From Erpobdella octoculata (lineage: Eukaryota; Annelida; Clitellata; Hirudinida; Erpobdellidae), in NCBI GenBank assembly GCA_963978895.1, contig OZ022245.1, positions 18,664,914 through 18,728,913 on the forward strand: a stretch of DNA of 64,000 nucleotides, given 5' to 3'. Made by a program: the position numbers and the translations under genes. Of this stretch, positions 23,951 through 35,666 are shown in pieces (within the stretch, counting starts at the first letter, position 1; every line of letters begins with the position of its first letter). Under the pieces are notes generated by a model that was not told where the DNA came from, did no database searches, and worked only from the letters and a program-made list of their open reading frames with translations.

Positions 23951-24420
23951 TTATTAACGACATTTTACTATTTTGCAATTATTATTCCTCTTATTTTAAT
24001 TATTAATAATAATATTATTTACGAAAATAACTAATTTGCTAATATTATTCCTATTATTGTAAAGTTCGACGCTTTGTAGATATGTTTAATGAAATTATTA
24101 TTAACGACATTATTTATTTTAATACATTATATATAATATAATAATATATTAAATATATCTACAAAGCGTCGAACTTTACAATAATAGGAATAATATTAGC
24201 AAATTAGTTATTTCGTAAATAATATTATTATTAATAATTAAAATAAGAGGAATAATAATTGCAAAATAGTAAAATGTCGTTAATAATATTTTGCAATTAT
24301 TATTCCTCTTATTTTAATTATTAATAATAATATTATTTACGAAAATAACTAATTTGCTAATATTATTCCTATTATTGTAAAGTTCGACGCTTTGTAGATA
24401 TATTTAATGAAATTATTATT
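23951..24420. repeat. Long inverted repeat inside the array
   Basis: The AT-rich unit at about 23951-24090 is followed by its reverse complement (about 24150-24292, starting from ATCTACAAAGCGTCGAACTT) and then by a direct copy (about 24284-24420). The arms look almost identical over more than 120 bp. This could be a true palindrome or a read-through/assembly artefact. Confidence 0.75.
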
Positions 24421-26224
24421 AACGACATTATTTATTTTAATACATTATATATAATATAATAATATATTAAATAAAAAGTTATTATCCTCGAAAGTTTAAC
24501 GCTTTGCGAATATAATTTGAGCATACGTCATACCTCATTATAAACAAGTTGAAAATAAATAAATCACCGAAGTAGTACATCGGCAGGTTTTCCCAATATC
24601 ATCTAATGACATTTTGTGTTTATTTGGTCAGCGGGTTTTATCAATTTTAGCCATTGAAGTCGGCGGGTTCTTCCCAATTTTATACAAGTTGTAAATTATT
24701 ATTAACGACAATTTACTATTTTGCAATTATTATTCCTCTTATTTTAATTATTAATAATATTACTATTAACGAAAATTAACTAATTTGCTAATATTATTCC
24801 TATTATTGGAAAGTTCGACGCTTTGCGGATATATTTAATGAAATTATTATTAACGACATTTTACTATTTTACAATTATTATTCCTCTTATTTTAATTAAT
24901 AATAATATTACTATTTACGAAGATTAACTATTTTTAACTAATCCGCTTTGCGGATATATTTAGTGAAATTATTATTAAGATAAGATAACGTTTATTATAG
25001 TGGTTTAGAAGACTTTACGCCTATAGACAACCATTTGCTAATATTATTCGACATTTTTCTATTTTGCAATTATTATTCCTCTTATTGTGATTATTAATAA
25101 TATTATTATTTAAGAAAATTAACTAATTTGCTAATTTTATTCCTATTATTGGAAAGTACGACGCTTTGCGGATATATTTTGAGCATACGTCATAACTCAA
25201 TATAAACACGTTGAAAATAAATAATTCACCGGCGGGTTTTCCCAATATCAGCCATTGAAGGTTGAGTTTTTTTGTAGGCAGATTTTCTACAATCATCCAA
25301 TCAAAGAGACGACCATTCCTAAACGTTTTCAAGTGAACAATCATCAGCTACTGCCAAAAATAGTCACACGCTTCGCTTGCGAAGCGTGCTTAAAGTTATT
25401 ACTATATTAGCGCATTGGTGTTGTTTTTGTGCTTATAGTGCTATTAAAGTGCGACTACTTTTACTATTAATATGTAAAAACTCACACGCTTCGCGCGCGA
25501 AGCGTGCGTCAAGTGCTGGTTCCTAACATAAAAGCGCAATGATGTATGTATTATGTCACCCGATTAGCATCTGCAGGTCTGAAAAAACTCACGTTGATAG
25601 ATTATGAAACGCTGATCACGGTTTGTTAGGGTATATTTTAGTTAAAATGTTTAAATAAAAAGTTATTAGCTGCAAAGGTTTAACGCTTTGCGGATATATA
25701 TAAAGATTCGTACGTCATCGCGAATATAAACAAGTTGAAAATAAACAAATCACCGAAGTACGCCGGAGGTTTTCCCATATTTGAGCAAACGTCATCAAAC
25801 AATATAAACAATTTGAAAATTAATATTAACAACAATTTACTGATATGCAATTATTATTCCTCTTATTTTATATATTAATAATATTATTAATAACAAAAAT
25901 TAACTAATTTGCTAATATTATTCCTGGTATTGAAAAGTTCGACGCTTTGCGGATATATAAAAAACATCCTACGTCATCGCTGAATATAAACAAGTTGAAT
26001 ATAAACAATTCACCGAAGTAGTAGTCGGCGGGTTTTTTCCAATTTTGAGCATACGTCATAACTCAATATAAACAAGTTGAAAATAAATAAATCACTGAAG
26101 TAGTACATCGGTGTGTTTTCCCAATATAAGCCATTAAAGGTTGGGGTTTTTCGTAGGCTCATTTTTGTGTGAGTGTTTGTGTGTGTCCAAAAAATACTCA
26201 ATCTGCTCACGACCCATTTTCTCC

Positions 26225-26993
26225 ACAGACAATTTACGCGACCTAAGTGTCATTGTCGACAGTGAACTCAACTTAAAAGCTCATATCAAACAAATCATTC
26301 AGAAGGCCTGTGTTAGAACACGCTTAATCCTCAAATGCTTTTGTTCAAGGGACAAGCGAATATTGACCAAAGCGTATGGCACATATGTTTGTCCAATTCT
26401 TGAATATTGTTCTCCGGTCTAGAGCCCACATAACAAGCAGTTTATAACAAAGATTGAGCGAGTTCAAAGATTTTTCACAAGTGCCATACCAGGATTACGA
26501 ACTCTACCTTATATGATAAGACTTCAAAAACTTGGTTTAAAGACACTGGAACATCGACGACTTATCCACGATTTATGCCTTTGTCACAAAAATACTATAT
26601 AGTTTCACTCACTGCATCATCCATGAATCCCCTAATTTCCTGCTGTCACACACTCGTGGTCACACCCTTCGTCTACGCCAAGAAAAATGCTCCACTACTC
26701 ACAGGCTCCATTTCTTCACCAGCCGGGTCGTGAAACCTTGGAACTCCTTAGCTCCACACATTGTTAACTAAACAACTCAAAGTCATTTTAAGTCCCGCGT
26801 TTCTGATGCCAATTTGAAGAAGTTTCTGATAATTTAATTGAATTATATATATTTCATCTATGCATGATGGTTAAATCATTTTGCCATTCCTAACTAATGC
26901 TGATCACTTTAATGTTTTCGTTCACCAATTTGTGTTAGTTGTCATTTGTGACCTTCTTTTTGGTTAAACAAATAAATAAATAAATAAATAATA
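26225..26993 (+). pseudogene. Non-LTR retrotransposon 3' end (RT C-terminus)
   Basis: A frame at about 26240-26420 reads DLSVIVDSELNLKAHI and RTRLILKCFCSRD, then YVCPILEYCSPV, the conserved end of jockey/CR1-like RT proteins. A TAG at 26419-26421 replaces the expected Trp codon; the frame resumes with a KQFITKIERVQRFFT-like stretch and IRLQKLGLKTLEHRRL, then shifts frame near 26590. The piece ends in (AAAT)n at 26967-26993, the usual 3' tail. It is 5'-truncated, so the AP endonuclease and RT core are absent. Confidence 0.8.
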
Positions 26994-27056
26994 ACATATT
27001 TGGGTAGCAAGTTATTTTTGATGCATTTTTTTTATAAAACAACACAGCATATTTCG

Positions 27057-27113
27057 CAGAAACCAACTTGTTAAAACTTTTTTCAAGCTCCCTGAAAAAA
27101 CTTCGAATTCGAG
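27057..27113. repeat. Inverted repeat arm (partner 27768-27822)
   Basis: CAGAAACCAACTTGTTAAAA and the following 35 bases recur as an essentially exact reverse complement at 27768-27822. Both are pieces of the Penelope pLTR, so the arms come from two copies in opposite orientation. Confidence 0.8.
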
Positions 27114-27184
27114 GACTTGCAAACAACTGACCGCTATTCATGTTATATAACAACCAAATTATACAACAAAATCAAAGTTATAAT

Positions 27185-27235
27185 CCAATATATAAAATCA
27201 CCGACGCGTTTCGGCGTTACTCTCCATTATCAAGG
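27185..27235 (-). ncRNA. Degenerate hammerhead ribozyme
   Basis: Minus strand keeps GAAAC, a GC loop and GTC, plus stem I ACC/GGT, but the core reads TTGATAA instead of CTGANGA and stem II is weak. Probably inactive. Confidence 0.35.
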
Positions 27236-27471
27236 TTCGAATGTCAACAAAAGAAAAGAAAGAAGACCGCCACCGAAAGACGCTGGTTATTCTACTGGGC
27301 ATCTGGCCAAAAGAAATAAACTGAAAACACCAAATTCAATAAACCTAAAAATAACTCCAATAATCAGTAATTTATATTAAGTTTTGTTAACCAAAATATA
27401 TTAATGTTATTAACATATCAATAATATATAAGCAATAATCAATAACATAGTAATTTATAATATATAAACTA

Positions 27472-27738
27472 TTATTTTTTCTTCTTTCGCGTTGTTATGT
27501 TGATGTTGCCCACAAGATGTGGGAACATCTCTCGGACAGACCCCTCAATGTCACTTTGGACTTCGCCATTTTCTGAAACTCTCACCGGCACTGACATCTC
27601 GGGAACATACTCCAACACCTCCTCCAAAACTTCGTCCAGAACTCCGCTCGAATCACTCCGCTTGGACATGCCAGAAACAATATGTGTTATTTCAAGCGAG
27701 ATTTCTTCTGGAAATTGTCTTGTTTCATCTCCCACCAC
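27472..27738 (-). pseudogene. Penelope-like ORF tail, fragment A
   Basis: A frame of 88 codons, acidic through most of its length, ending GNINITTRKKKK at the stop. This matches the terminal NIT plus basic tail of the frames ending at 685, 35063 and 41787. RT and GIY-YIG parts are absent upstream; the listed GTG/ATG start is unlikely to be genuine. Confidence 0.5.
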
Positions 27739-27822
27739 TTAAGAACCGCTTTCTCGACAATCAATGTGAATTCGAAGTTTTTTCAGGGAGCTTGAAAAAA
27801 GTTTTAACAAGTTGGTTTCTGC

Positions 27823-28230
27823 TCTGTTGAATATAACTGCCAATTTTATATTGATTATTTTCTTAACATAAGATTCCAAATTGCGAATAACGATTTTGTT
27901 TTTTTAATAAAATTCTTTATTAATATTTGAAACGGGCTTACTGTGCAATTTTGGCTCGAAAGCCATCATCAGAGCCCTTTAAATAGAAAATAATTAAAAT
28001 ATTCAAAAACGGACGAATGTAAAAGTCGAACCGAAATTTGAATAATCGCGAAACGTATATACTTAAAACTATACGATTAGGAAACAAATATAATGCAAAC
28101 CAATATAGTTTTGATAAAACTATCGGAGATAAAATAATGTGAGATAAGATTAAACTGAGGTATATAAAGAGCAGGAATACTACTGTAAAAACAGAAAACA
28201 TGCATGCAGTGGAGTGAAATTGAGTTAGAT
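27823..28230 (-). mobile_element. Penelope-like fragment B1 (pLTR)
   Basis: Minus strand carries the N-terminal motif RNLESYVKKIINIKLAVIFN (27895 to 27825), preceded in element orientation by a hammerhead at 27934-27977 and an AT-rich 3' UTR. It matches B2 (28459-28672) closely and belongs to the same family. Confidence 0.65.
27934..27977 (-). ncRNA. Hammerhead ribozyme with a core mutation
   Basis: Stem I GGGCT/AGCCC, core CTGATGA and stem II GGCT/AGCC are intact, but the GAAA box reads AAAA (first G lost), which should abolish cleavage. Confidence 0.6.
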
Positions 28231-28366
28231 AATGTTAAATGTTTTATATGGAATGAGAATCGGTTTTAGAAAGTATGTAAACTTACTAGAAATCGACTTC
28301 GAAAACGGCAGAGCAACAAGCAAAACGACAAACAAGGCAAGAAGTAGTTGTGTACGTTGTGGCCGG

Positions 28367-28370
<4 letters not shown>

Positions 28371-28458
<88 letters not shown>
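28371..28458. repeat. (TA)n microsatellite
   Basis: 88 bp of pure TA directly touching the end of Penelope fragment B2. Confidence 0.95.
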
Positions 28459-28461
<3 letters not shown>

Positions 28462-28672
28462 ACTGCCCATTTTTTGTTTATTATTTTCTTAACGCAAGAC
28501 TCCAATCTGCGGACAACGACTTTGTTTTTTGAATGAAATTCTTTATTGATTTTCATAACGGGCTTACGGCACAGTTTCGGCTCGAAAGCCATCATCAGAG
28601 CCCTTGAATATAAAATAATGCGAATATTCAAAAACGAACGAACTGAAATTAGAATAATGGTAAAACGTAATA
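28459..28672 (-). mobile_element. Penelope-like fragment B2 (pLTR)
   Basis: Minus strand: intact hammerhead (28560-28603) followed by the motif RRLESCVKKIINKKWAVI (about 28520-28462) that runs straight into (TA)n. Truncated at its 3' UTR by the next Helitron-like unit. Confidence 0.7.
28560..28603 (-). ncRNA. Hammerhead ribozyme (Penelope-associated)
   Basis: Minus strand: stem I GGGCT/AGCCC, CTGATGA, stem II GGCT-TTCG-AGCC, GAAA, stem III AC/GT with loop TGTGCC, cleavage expected after A in GTA. All conserved positions kept. Confidence 0.8.
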
Positions 28673-28682
28673 TATATATATA

Positions 28683-30220
28683 CTAGCAGGGCCCGTAGCG
28701 GCTTCGCTCGCATGAAATTAAAGAGTTTCAACCGTGCATCCATAGTAGAGATCATTTTTTTAGGTCTCGGCTCGGCCCGTCGACAAATTAGCCCAGCCCG
28801 TTTTAAAAACCCAAACTCCTGGTCCGGCACAGCCCGTCTGAATTAGGCCCGGCCCATTTTTACAGGCCTAGAAGTTCTATATACTTGATGAAAAACTTCG
28901 GCCCGTCCCACCTTGACCTCAGGTTTGGCCCGGCCAAACTGAAGACCCTCAAATCACTAAAATATCTATATACTTGGTGAAAAACCTCGGCCCGTCCCAC
29001 TTTGATTTAAGGTTTGGCCTGGCCCGTGTGAAGACTCTAAATTAACGGCTTGGCCCGGCCGATGATAAACTGGACTTAGCTGCTTTTAACCGGCACAAAA
29101 CTTCAAAATACTAATTTTTACATTTGTAGCACTTACAGTTTGTGAGTAGCAGTTATTTTGAAATCAAATAACCTTTATTTCCACCCCGCATTTGAGGTCC
29201 TGGAAACCAAATTTTCAAAAAATGCTAAAACACGTATTGGAGTAGAAACTAAATACTAATTTTTACTTCTGTAGCATTAACAGTTTTTGAGTAGCAGCTA
29301 CTTTAAAAACCAAATAACCCAAAAAATGATGAAACACGTATATCTTTTTTTTAGTAGATACTAAGTATTAATTTTTACATCTGTGGCAATTACGGTTGTT
29401 GAGTAGCAGTTACTTTAAAAACCAAATAACGCTATTTTCCACCCCACATTTGAAGTCCTGGAAACCAAATTTTCAAAAAATTGTGAAACCCGTATATCAT
29501 TATTTTTAGAGTAGAAACTAAATACTAATTTTTACTTTTGTAGCATTAACAGTTTTTGAGTAGAAGCTACTTTAAAAACCAAATAAATAACCCAATTTTC
29601 CAACCCACATATTGAGGTCCGGGAAACCAAATTTGTAAAAAATGGTGAAACACGTATATCTTTATTTTTAGAAAAGAAACTAAATAATAATTTTGACATC
29701 TGTGGTATTTACTGTTTTTGAATAGCAGTTACTATAAAAGACAATTAGCCCTATTTTCCACCCCACATTTGAAGTCCTGGAAACCAAATTTTCAAAAATG
29801 CTAGAACACTTATTTCATCATTTTTGGAGTAGAAACTAAATACTAATTTTTGTTCCTGTAGCATTAACAGTTTTTGAGTAGAAGCTACTTTAAAAACCAA
29901 ATGACCCAATTTTCCAACCCACATTTGAGGTCCGGGAAACCGAATTTTCAAAAAATGGTGAAACACGTATCTTTTTATTTTTCAAAAAGAATCTATGTAC
30001 CAAATTTCAAAATCTCCTCATTTTTGGTTTTCGAGATATACATTGTTTTAGAAAAAAGTTTGTTTTCCAGTTTTTTCCCCTCAGGAGCAAAATTTTCAAA
30101 AATCCTTTCTTAGCGGATGTTTACGCTATAAAAGTAATATAAGTTCCAAATTTCACGTTCCTAGGATGAGGCGTTTGAGCTCGACGTTGATTATCAGTCA
30201 GTCAGTCAGTCAGGACATGT

Positions 30221-30227
<7 letters not shown>
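28683..30227 (-). mobile_element. Helitron-like element (family HEL2), near full length
   Basis: Bounded by (TA)n on both sides. The 3' end (minus strand) reads GCGAGCGAAGCCGCTACGGG then CCCTG and CTAG (28683-28686). The 5' end (near 30227) has (TGAC)n followed by TGATAATCAACGTCGAG. Inside are GGCCCGGCCCG-type words (28750-29090) and five imperfect units marked by CCCCACATTTGAGGTCCTGG or variants (near 29180, 29445, 29610, 29761 and 29918). No long coding frame, so non-autonomous. The inverted relative is 6285-7254. Confidence 0.65.

Positions 30228-30293
<66 letters not shown>
30226..30293. repeat. (TA)n microsatellite
   Basis: About 68 bp of TA between HEL2 and HEL1 units. Confidence 0.95.
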
Positions 30294-30294
<1 letters not shown>

Positions 30295-31217
30295 TAGCGC
30301 GGTTACCCGGCGTTGCCCGGGGTCTTTAGAGGTTTTTCTAATGTTTGTCTCTCTCGCTCCCGTTCCCTTCTCCACTTTCCCGTTTTCGTAACGTTCCCGG
30401 TCGCTTTTCCGCTCTCGGTCGTTTTCCAGCTCCCGGTCGCTTTCCCGCTCAGAAGTTCTGTTATCGATTTTCTCTCTTGCTCGCGTTTCCTTCCAAGCTT
30501 GCTCTCCCGATTCCAGTCGCTTTCCGCGTTCCCGGTCGCTTTCCGCGTTCCCGGTCGCTTTCCGCGTTCCCGGTCGCTTTCCCGTTCCCGGTAGCTTTCC
30601 CGTTCCCGGTCGCTTTCCCGTTCCCGGTCGCTTTCCCGTTCTCGGTCGCTTTCCCGTTCCCGGTCGCTTTCCCGTTCCCGGTCGCTTTCCCGTTCCCGCT
30701 TGCTCTCCCGTTCCCGGTCATGCTTGCTCTCCCATTCCCGGTTGCTCTCCCGTTCCCGTTCCCGCTCATTTTCTCTTTTACATTCTTTCATAACTTCTGT
30801 TAGCCTATAAAACGCAAAATAGATTTGCTAAGACTATATATATATATGAATGTTTGTGGGTTAGTTTGTCTATTATAGAAGCGGGAAAGCGACCCGGAAC
30901 GGACCGTGAGCGGGAACAGAAAAGCAAGCGTGAGCGGGAATGGGAGAGCAAACGTGAGCGGGAACGGGGCAGCGACCGGGACGGGAAAACGACCGGGAGC
31001 GGGAAAGCGACCGGGAGCGGGAAAGCGACCGGGAGCGGGAAAGCGACCGAGAGCGGGAAAGCGACCGGGAGCGGGAAAGCGACCGGCAGTGGGAAAACGA
31101 CCGAAAACGGGAAAGCTAACAGGAGTGGGAAAGCAGGTGGGAAAGGAAACGGGAGAGAAAGAGACAAACATTAGAAAAACCTCAAAAAACCTGGGCAACG
31201 CCGGGTATCTCCGCTAG
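30294..31217. mobile_element. Inverted composite of two HEL1 Helitron-like units
   Basis: A minus-strand unit (CTAG at 30294-30297, hairpin GTTACCCGGCGTTGCCCGGG) and a plus-strand unit (hairpin near 31190-31205, CTAG at 31214-31217) lie with their 3' ends outward and meet at about 30835-30850. Both carry arrays of an 18-bp unit, CCCGGTCGCTTTCCCGTT (about 30515-30710 on one arm, its complement at 30975-31110 on the other). The same composite recurs at 40111-40702. Long frames of FPFPVA or RERESD repeats are only translations of the 18-mer. Confidence 0.65.
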
Positions 31218-31271
31218 TACATACATAAACACACACATACATGCACATACACATACATACATACACACATA

Positions 31272-31492
31272 CATACGCACATACATATATATATAGTTCC
31301 CGCTCGCTCACCCGCTCCGCTCATTTTGTGACGGATTTCAAAAAAAAAAATTTTTATTTTTGATTTCCATTGACTCTCAAGGTTGTGTGAAAATTTCATT
31401 ACGATCGGATGAATGGTGTAGCAATGCATAAAGGACATTAACATACATATATACATATATACAAACATTCATTTATATATATAGATATATAT
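31272..31492 (-). repeat. HEL1 5' module, inverted copy 1
   Basis: From GTTCCCGCTCGCTCACCCGC to CAAACATTCATTTATA; the complement of the module at 8112-8303, including CCATTGACTCTCAAGG and the ACGATCGGATGAATGGTGTA block. Confidence 0.8.
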
Positions 31493-31505
31493 ATATATAT
31501 ATATA

Positions 31506-31957
31506 CTAGCTGGTTACCCGGCGTTGCCAGGGGATTTTAAAGGTTTTTTATCGTTTTTCTCTCTGGCTCCCGTTTTCTTAACCGCTTGCTCTCCCGTTCC
31601 AGGTCGCATTTCTGCTCACGGTCGCTTTTCCGGCCCGGTCTCTTTTACTTTTCCCGATCCCGGTTGCTTTTACGCTTTACCGCCACAGCTTGCTCTTCTT
31701 TTCGCTCTTCCGTTCCTCTATTAAATTTTAGAGCCTTCCCAATGTGGCTTAGATGGGCTGTAGCAGAATGCTGTGCACAGTGATCAAAATTGATCTGTTC
31801 TCTCGTTAACACTTTGTTGTTTGGTTTGCTCGTTTGGTTACGTCTGAACTTCCTCAATATTGGTTCCACTCTGCAAGTGTGATCTTCTGCTTATTACGAT
31901 TGACTAAAGCTGAAAAAACAAATTTATTAGTTAACGCTGCAATAATGTTAAAATCCG
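31506..31957 (-). other. HEL1 3' end followed by a unique 250-bp stretch
   Basis: CTAG at 31506-31509 and hairpin GTTACCCGGCGTTGCC mark a minus-strand Helitron-like end. From about 31700 to 31950 the text is unlike the repeat modules; a minus-strand frame of 74 codons (31645-31869) contains INFDHCAQHSATAHLSHIGK. I do not recognise it. It could be a captured host fragment; its duplicate is at 32622-32846. Confidence 0.4.
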
Positions 31958-32261
31958 ACCGGGACGGGAAAACGACCGGGAGCGGGAAAGCGACCGGGAG
32001 CGGGAAAGCGACCGAGAGCGGGAAAGCGACCGGGAGCGGGAAAGCGACCGGCAGTGGGAAAACGACCGAAAACGGGAAAGCTAACAGGAGTGGGAAAGCA
32101 GGTGGGAAAGGAAACGGGAGAGAAAGAGACAAACATTAGAAAAACCTCAAAAAACCTGGGCAACGCCGGGTATCTCCGCTAGTACATACATAAACACACA
32201 CACAGACACACATACATGCACATACACATACATACATACACACATACATACGCACATACAT

Positions 32262-32470
32262 ATATATATAGTTCCCGCTCGCTCACCCGCTCCGCTCCGC
32301 TCATTTTGTGACGGATTTCAAAAAAAAATTTTTTATTTTTGATTTCCATTGACTCTCAAGGTTGTGTGAAAATTTCATTACGATCGGATGAATGGTGTAG
32401 CAATGCATAAAGGACATTAACATACATATATACATATATACAAACATTCATTTATATATATAGATATATA
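32262..32470 (-). repeat. HEL1 5' module, inverted copy 2
   Basis: Second copy of 31272-31492 within the 980-bp duplication; it has an additional CCGCT repeat at its left edge. Confidence 0.8.
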
Positions 32471-32934
32471 TATATATATATACTAGCTGGTTACCCGGCG
32501 TTGCCAGGGGATTTTAAAGGTTTTTTATCGTTTTTCTCTCTGGCTCCCGTTTTCTTAACCGCTTGCTTTCCCGTTCCAGGTCGCATTTCTGCTCACGGTC
32601 GCTTTTCCGGCCCGGTCTCTTTTACTTTTCCCGATCCCGGTTGCTTTTACGCTTTACCGCCACAGCTTGCTCTTCTTTTCGCTCTTCCGTTCCTCTATTA
32701 AATTTTAGAGCCTTCCCAATGTGGCTTAGATGGGCTGTAGCAGAATGCTGTGCACAGTGATCAAAATTGATCTGTTCTCTCGTTAACACTTTGTTGTTTG
32801 GTTTGCTCGTTTGGTTACGTCTGAACTTCCTCAATATTGGTTCCACTCTGCAAGTGTGATCTTCTGCTTATTACGATTGACTAAAGCTGAAAAAACAAAT
32901 TTATTAGTTAACGCTGCAATAATGTTAAAATCCG

Positions 32935-34486
<1,552 letters not shown>

Positions 34487-34651
34487 TCAAATAATTAGGA
34501 ACAAGATGTTCTTTCAAACACGCTTTATTAAAGACTATGGCCCATTTCTTATTACAAACTTTTTCTATCAAACGTGAAACTTTTCAAAAATCGGAAATAC
34601 CAAGACACTTTTGAACCAACTGGTATATATTTTTATTAATGTTATGGTCAT

Positions 34652-34696
34652 GAGCTGACCTGCAGGTTTCGGCTTTATTAGCCATCATCAGAACTC
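34652..34696 (-). ncRNA. Hammerhead ribozyme (Penelope-associated)
   Basis: Minus strand: stem I GAGTT/AGCTC, CTGATGA, stem II GGCT/AGCC with loop AATAA, GAAA, stem III AC/GT with loop CTGCAG, cleavage expected after C in GTC. Complete. Confidence 0.8.
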
Positions 34697-35062
34697 ATAA
34701 AACTAATTTACAGCTACAACGAAAATATATAAAGTGGTGTGGCGAGACATATCAGATATGTTTACACATCAATCGAGGTCAAAGTACAAAGAAGAGTAAA
34801 AGCAAATTATGAAAACCGCTAAGAAACAACCAAATTTTGCCTCGGAGTAAATAAATAAACAAAAAATAAACAAAAAATAAGAAAAAATAAAAAATTACAT
34901 GTGCTAAAATATACAACCAAATTAAGTAGTAAAATATAACTATTAAAAGAAAATTACTAATAAAAGCAAAGAGGTAAAATAATAAAATAAGAATTTAAAG
35001 CTACAATTCAAAGATAATAGGATATCGATAAAATTGAGAGTTTAATTAAAAGTTGAAAATGA

Positions 35063-35156
35063 TCAACGTCTACGTATAGTAATATTACAGTTATCGATCA
35101 AATGCGGACACATCGCACCAGTCCCATCACCATCACACAGGTCAGCAGTCTCGAGG

Positions 35157-35157
<1 letters not shown>
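35063..35157 (-). pseudogene. Penelope-like ORF tail, fragment C
   Basis: The last 30 codons of a frame that ends CPHLIDNCNITIRRR. It is closest to the end of the 830-codon frame at 41787 ([13 protein letters not shown]). The rest of the ORF is missing, replaced by (TA)n. Confidence 0.55.

Positions 35158-35158
<1 letters not shown>

Positions 35159-35221
<63 letters not shown>
35159..35221. repeat. (TA)n microsatellite
   Basis: About 60 bp of TA bounding Penelope fragment C. Confidence 0.95.
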
Positions 35222-35224
<3 letters not shown>

Positions 35225-35324
35225 AACAAGTAATCATGTAAAATTACTGATTTTACGATCAGTTTCCTATTGATAAACGTTAAAGGATTCAGAACATTTA
35301 TTAGGGACATTATTAAATAAAGAA

Positions 35325-35666
35325 AATGGTGAACACGAGGTACCTGAAGATTTGCGGCCTCTTTACAAAGCCGTTGCAACTATACCAGTTTCTACCAGTG
35401 AATGTGAACGAAATTTCAGTTCCATGAATGAGATTGTTTCACCACTTCGAACATCTTTAAACACTAAACTATGCGGCATTGTTGTTTATTAATAGCGTTG
35501 AGCCACCGTTCTCACGATTTAACGCACAAATTTATGTAAATACATGGCTGAGCAAGGTATGACATTTGGCTGACGACACTAACAGTCGTAAAAGCGAAAA
35601 AAAGAAGACGAAACTTACAAGTTATTGTGGGAATTACTGGATTAATTAATTTGAATAAGTTAATAA
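35325..35666 (+). pseudogene. hAT transposase C-terminal (dimerisation) fragment
   Basis: A frame from about 35331 reads VPEDLRPLYKAVATIPVSTS then ECERNFSSMN and LRTSLNTKLCG, the conserved C-terminal hAT dimerisation domain (P-V-S-T-x-x-x-E-R-x-F-S). A frameshift near 35475 moves the rest (FSRFNAQIYVNTWLSK) to another frame, and it ends at a stop near 35660. It looks like the KIAA1586/ZNF862-like branch by its end. The catalytic DDE part is not in the neighbourhood, so this is a remnant. Confidence 0.75.

Larger units (their letters stand above)
13905..26205. repeat. 12-kb modular tandem array (candidate Helitron concatemer)
   Basis: Built from four recurring modules: (a) a 5' module of about 300 bp beginning TCCTAACATAAAAGCGCAAT and including ACCCGATTAGCATCTGCAGG; (b) AT-rich units of about 150 bp with GGAAAGTTCGACGCTTTGCG and TTATTATTCCTCTTATTTTA; (c) units of about 45 bp with GTAGGCGGTTTTTCCAATAT and CAGCCATTAAAGG; (d) a 3' module with two palindromes, the last GCTTCGCGCGCGAAGC, then CGTGCGTCAAGTGCTGG. 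Module (a) occurs 11 times, near 14407, 15298, 16718, 17033, 18195, 19362, 20845, 21800, 22616, 23548 and 25557. Module (d) is usually followed at once by T and the next TCC start. No coding frame of note. Confidence 0.85.
26995..27822 (-). mobile_element. Penelope-like fragment A (C-terminal tail, 3' UTR, pLTR)
   Basis: Minus-strand order: ORF tail (27738 to 27472), AT-rich 3' UTR, a decayed hammerhead (27185-27235), then the Penelope N-terminal motif reading FFRELEKSFNKLVSAKYAV (about 27115-27030), ending near the (AAAT)n of the preceding LINE. A 55-bp piece of the same motif lies inverted at 27768-27822. Confidence 0.6.
30973..32934. repeat. Tandem duplication of about 980 bp
   Basis: Copy 1 (30973-31957) and copy 2 (31956-32934) run in the same order: 18-bp array, Helitron-like 3' end, (CATA)n, inverted HEL1 5' module, second inverted 3' end, and a unique stretch ending TTAACGCTGCAATAATG. 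Copy 2 has one fewer 18-mer. They differ at few positions, so the duplication is recent; the join shows a CG overlap. Confidence 0.9.
34487..35157 (-). mobile_element. Penelope-like fragment C
   Basis: Minus-strand order: ORF tail (35157-35063), 3' UTR, hammerhead (34652-34696), N-terminal motif [20 protein letters not shown] (about 34570-34495), then (TA)n. Upstream it is also cut by (TA)n at 35159. Only the two ends of a Penelope repeat unit remain. Confidence 0.7.

Noticed and set aside
14000..26200. Regularly spaced repeats suggestive of a CRISPR array
   Set aside because: Units are modular, diverged and far too long, the spacers are repeats themselves, no cas genes exist, and the context is eukaryotic.
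30303..31217. Long frames rich in Arg-Glu-Ser-Asp or Phe-Pro-Val repeats
   Set aside because: They come from the 18-bp array, which is divisible by three and lacks stops in most frames; no codon bias or start context supports a gene.
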